A stretch of DNA of 5,904 nucleotides from Syntrophales bacterium (GTDB taxonomy: Bacteria > Desulfobacterota > Syntrophia > Syntrophales > UBA8958), in contig JALNVY010000155.1 in the NCBI GenBank assembly GCA_023231165.1, forward strand, positions 1 through 5,904, given 5' to 3'. The position numbers and the translations under genes are program-made. The notes beneath the pieces were generated by a model. That model was not told the DNA's origin, did not search any database, and saw only the letters and a program-made list of their open reading frames with translations. Numbering within the stretch: the stretch's first letter is position 1; each line of letters starts with the position of its first letter. Of the stretch, positions 5,363 through 5,904 are shown in pieces.

Positions 5363-5904
5363 GATTTCCCCTCCTCATTGGTTTGATGATCTTTGGATTT
5401 TCCATACCCGAAACGGGAGTTTTTCACAACTAAAATCTGTTTCTGAAGCTCGCGACCGGCGGCTGTTTTTTCTACAAAAAGACTTCTCCCGGTCGAGGGA
5501 TTCCGCTCCGTGCAGTACATCAATGTGGAGATGGTCGAGGGCGCCGGGGTGAAGAGTTGGACCTGTTCGGGGTGGAGAGTTAACTCCCGCTCGGCAAAAC
5601 GGCGGAGGTTTTCCATGTCCGCGTGTGTACAACCGGGATGAGCGGCGATGAGGTAGCAAGAGAGAAACTGTTTCTTATTTGCGTCTGCCGTAAATTTGCG
5701 AAAGAGGTCGCGGAAAATGAGTAGGGATTCGGTTCCCGGCTTTCCCATACAACGCAGGACCCGCTCCTCGGAATGCTCGGGGGCGATCTTCATCTGTCCG
5801 GAAATGTGGCGCCGCACGACATTGCGGAGGTAGGGAATGCCGTGCTTCCGGTCGGCGAGGAGGAGGTCGTAACGGATTCCCGAGGCAACGATGGCCTGCT
5901 TGAC
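5305..5904 (-). CDS. ygiQ: YgiQ family radical SAM protein, carboxy-terminal part (runs off the window)
   Basis: The frame is open from the right edge to TAA at 5305-5307, giving the last 199 residues; the amino-terminal part with the radical SAM CxxxCxxC cluster is outside. Visible landmarks are VASGIRYDLLL (6-16 of the fragment), GQMKIAPEHSEE (36-47), MGKPG (53-57), YLIAAHPGCTHADM (84-97) and VQLFTPAPSTISTLMY (115-130), the order seen at the end of the radical SAM core and the start of the DUF3362 region in YgiQ proteins. The biochemical function of YgiQ is not established. After about residue 160 the sequence looks like a low-complexity basic tail, and the last 19 residues overlap the small lysine-rich gene in another frame. 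The tail may be genuine or may reflect loss of an earlier stop. The gene is convergent to the arn operon and probably unrelated to it. Confidence 0.9.
   Translation of the reverse strand, partial: VKQAIVASGIRYDLLLADRKHGIPYLRNVVRRHISGQMKIAPEHSEERVLRCMGKPGTESLLIFRDLFRKFTADANKKQFLSCYLIAAHPGCTHADMENLRRFAERELTLHPEQVQLFTPAPSTISTLMYCTERNPSTGRSLFVEKTAAGRELQKQILVVKNSRFGYGKSKDHQTNEEGKSWARTRTSRKKTRRSLPKR
5370..5375 (-). promoter_or_regulatory. Strong ribosome binding site for the small lysine-rich gene
   Basis: On the minus strand this reads AGGAGG, within GAGGAGGGG (5368-5376), and is seven bases upstream of the ATG at 5362-5360. It lies inside the ygiQ frame, where it encodes part of an unconserved-looking tail, so it has a better explanation as a translation signal for the downstream gene. 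Confidence 0.6.

Noticed and set aside
5407..5424. CCCG-AAA-CGGG stem followed by a five-T run on the plus strand, a possible second terminator for the arn operon
   Set aside because: Only four pairs, located about 155 bases past arnD and inside the ygiQ coding frame, where sequence is constrained by the protein.

Overview
The window holds a compact lipid A modification (4-amino-4-deoxy-L-arabinose, L-Ara4N) gene cluster on the plus strand in the order arnB, arnC, arnA formyltransferase part, arnA decarboxylase part, arnD. It is followed by a convergent pair of minus-strand genes: a ygiQ-type radical SAM gene that runs off the right edge, and a very short lysine-rich ORF. The arn pathway, with its undecaprenyl-phosphate carrier and lipid A target, implies a Gram-negative bacterium. 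The moderately GC-rich coding sequence, the YgiQ-type protein and the arnA split into two genes would fit a Desulfobacterota (deltaproteobacterial) lineage, but that placement is an impression from memory and not demonstrated by the sequence.

Region by region: bases 1-111 are an AT-rich leader with an 18-base inverted repeat (18-35). arnB lies at 112-1263. A 184-base gap (1264-1447) follows, carrying a short palindrome and two copies of a purine-rich repeat. arnC (1448-2407) overlaps the formyltransferase gene (2404-3336) by 4 bases. A 41-base gap with a hairpin and a third, weaker copy of the purine-rich motif separates it from the decarboxylase gene (3378-4424). That gene overlaps arnD (4390-5250) by 35 bases. 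After arnD the minus-strand genes end only 13 bases away, so nothing else of the pathway follows on this strand here.

The five proteins make a coherent route. The decarboxylase oxidises and decarboxylates UDP-glucuronic acid to UDP-4-keto-pentose. ArnB transaminates it to UDP-L-Ara4N. The formyltransferase makes UDP-L-Ara4FN. ArnC transfers the formylated sugar to undecaprenyl phosphate. ArnD removes the formyl group. In Escherichia coli the first and third activities are fused in one ArnA polypeptide; here they are separate genes, with the active-site residues kept in both. The flippase (arnE/arnF), the lipid A transferase (arnT) and the UDP-glucose dehydrogenase (ugd) are not in the window.

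I see no new multi-gene system. The items most worth a second look are the split arnA with a hairpin at its junction, the dispersed purine-rich repeat, the unlisted 32-codon lysine-rich gene overlapping the ygiQ 3' end, and the possible operator upstream of arnB.
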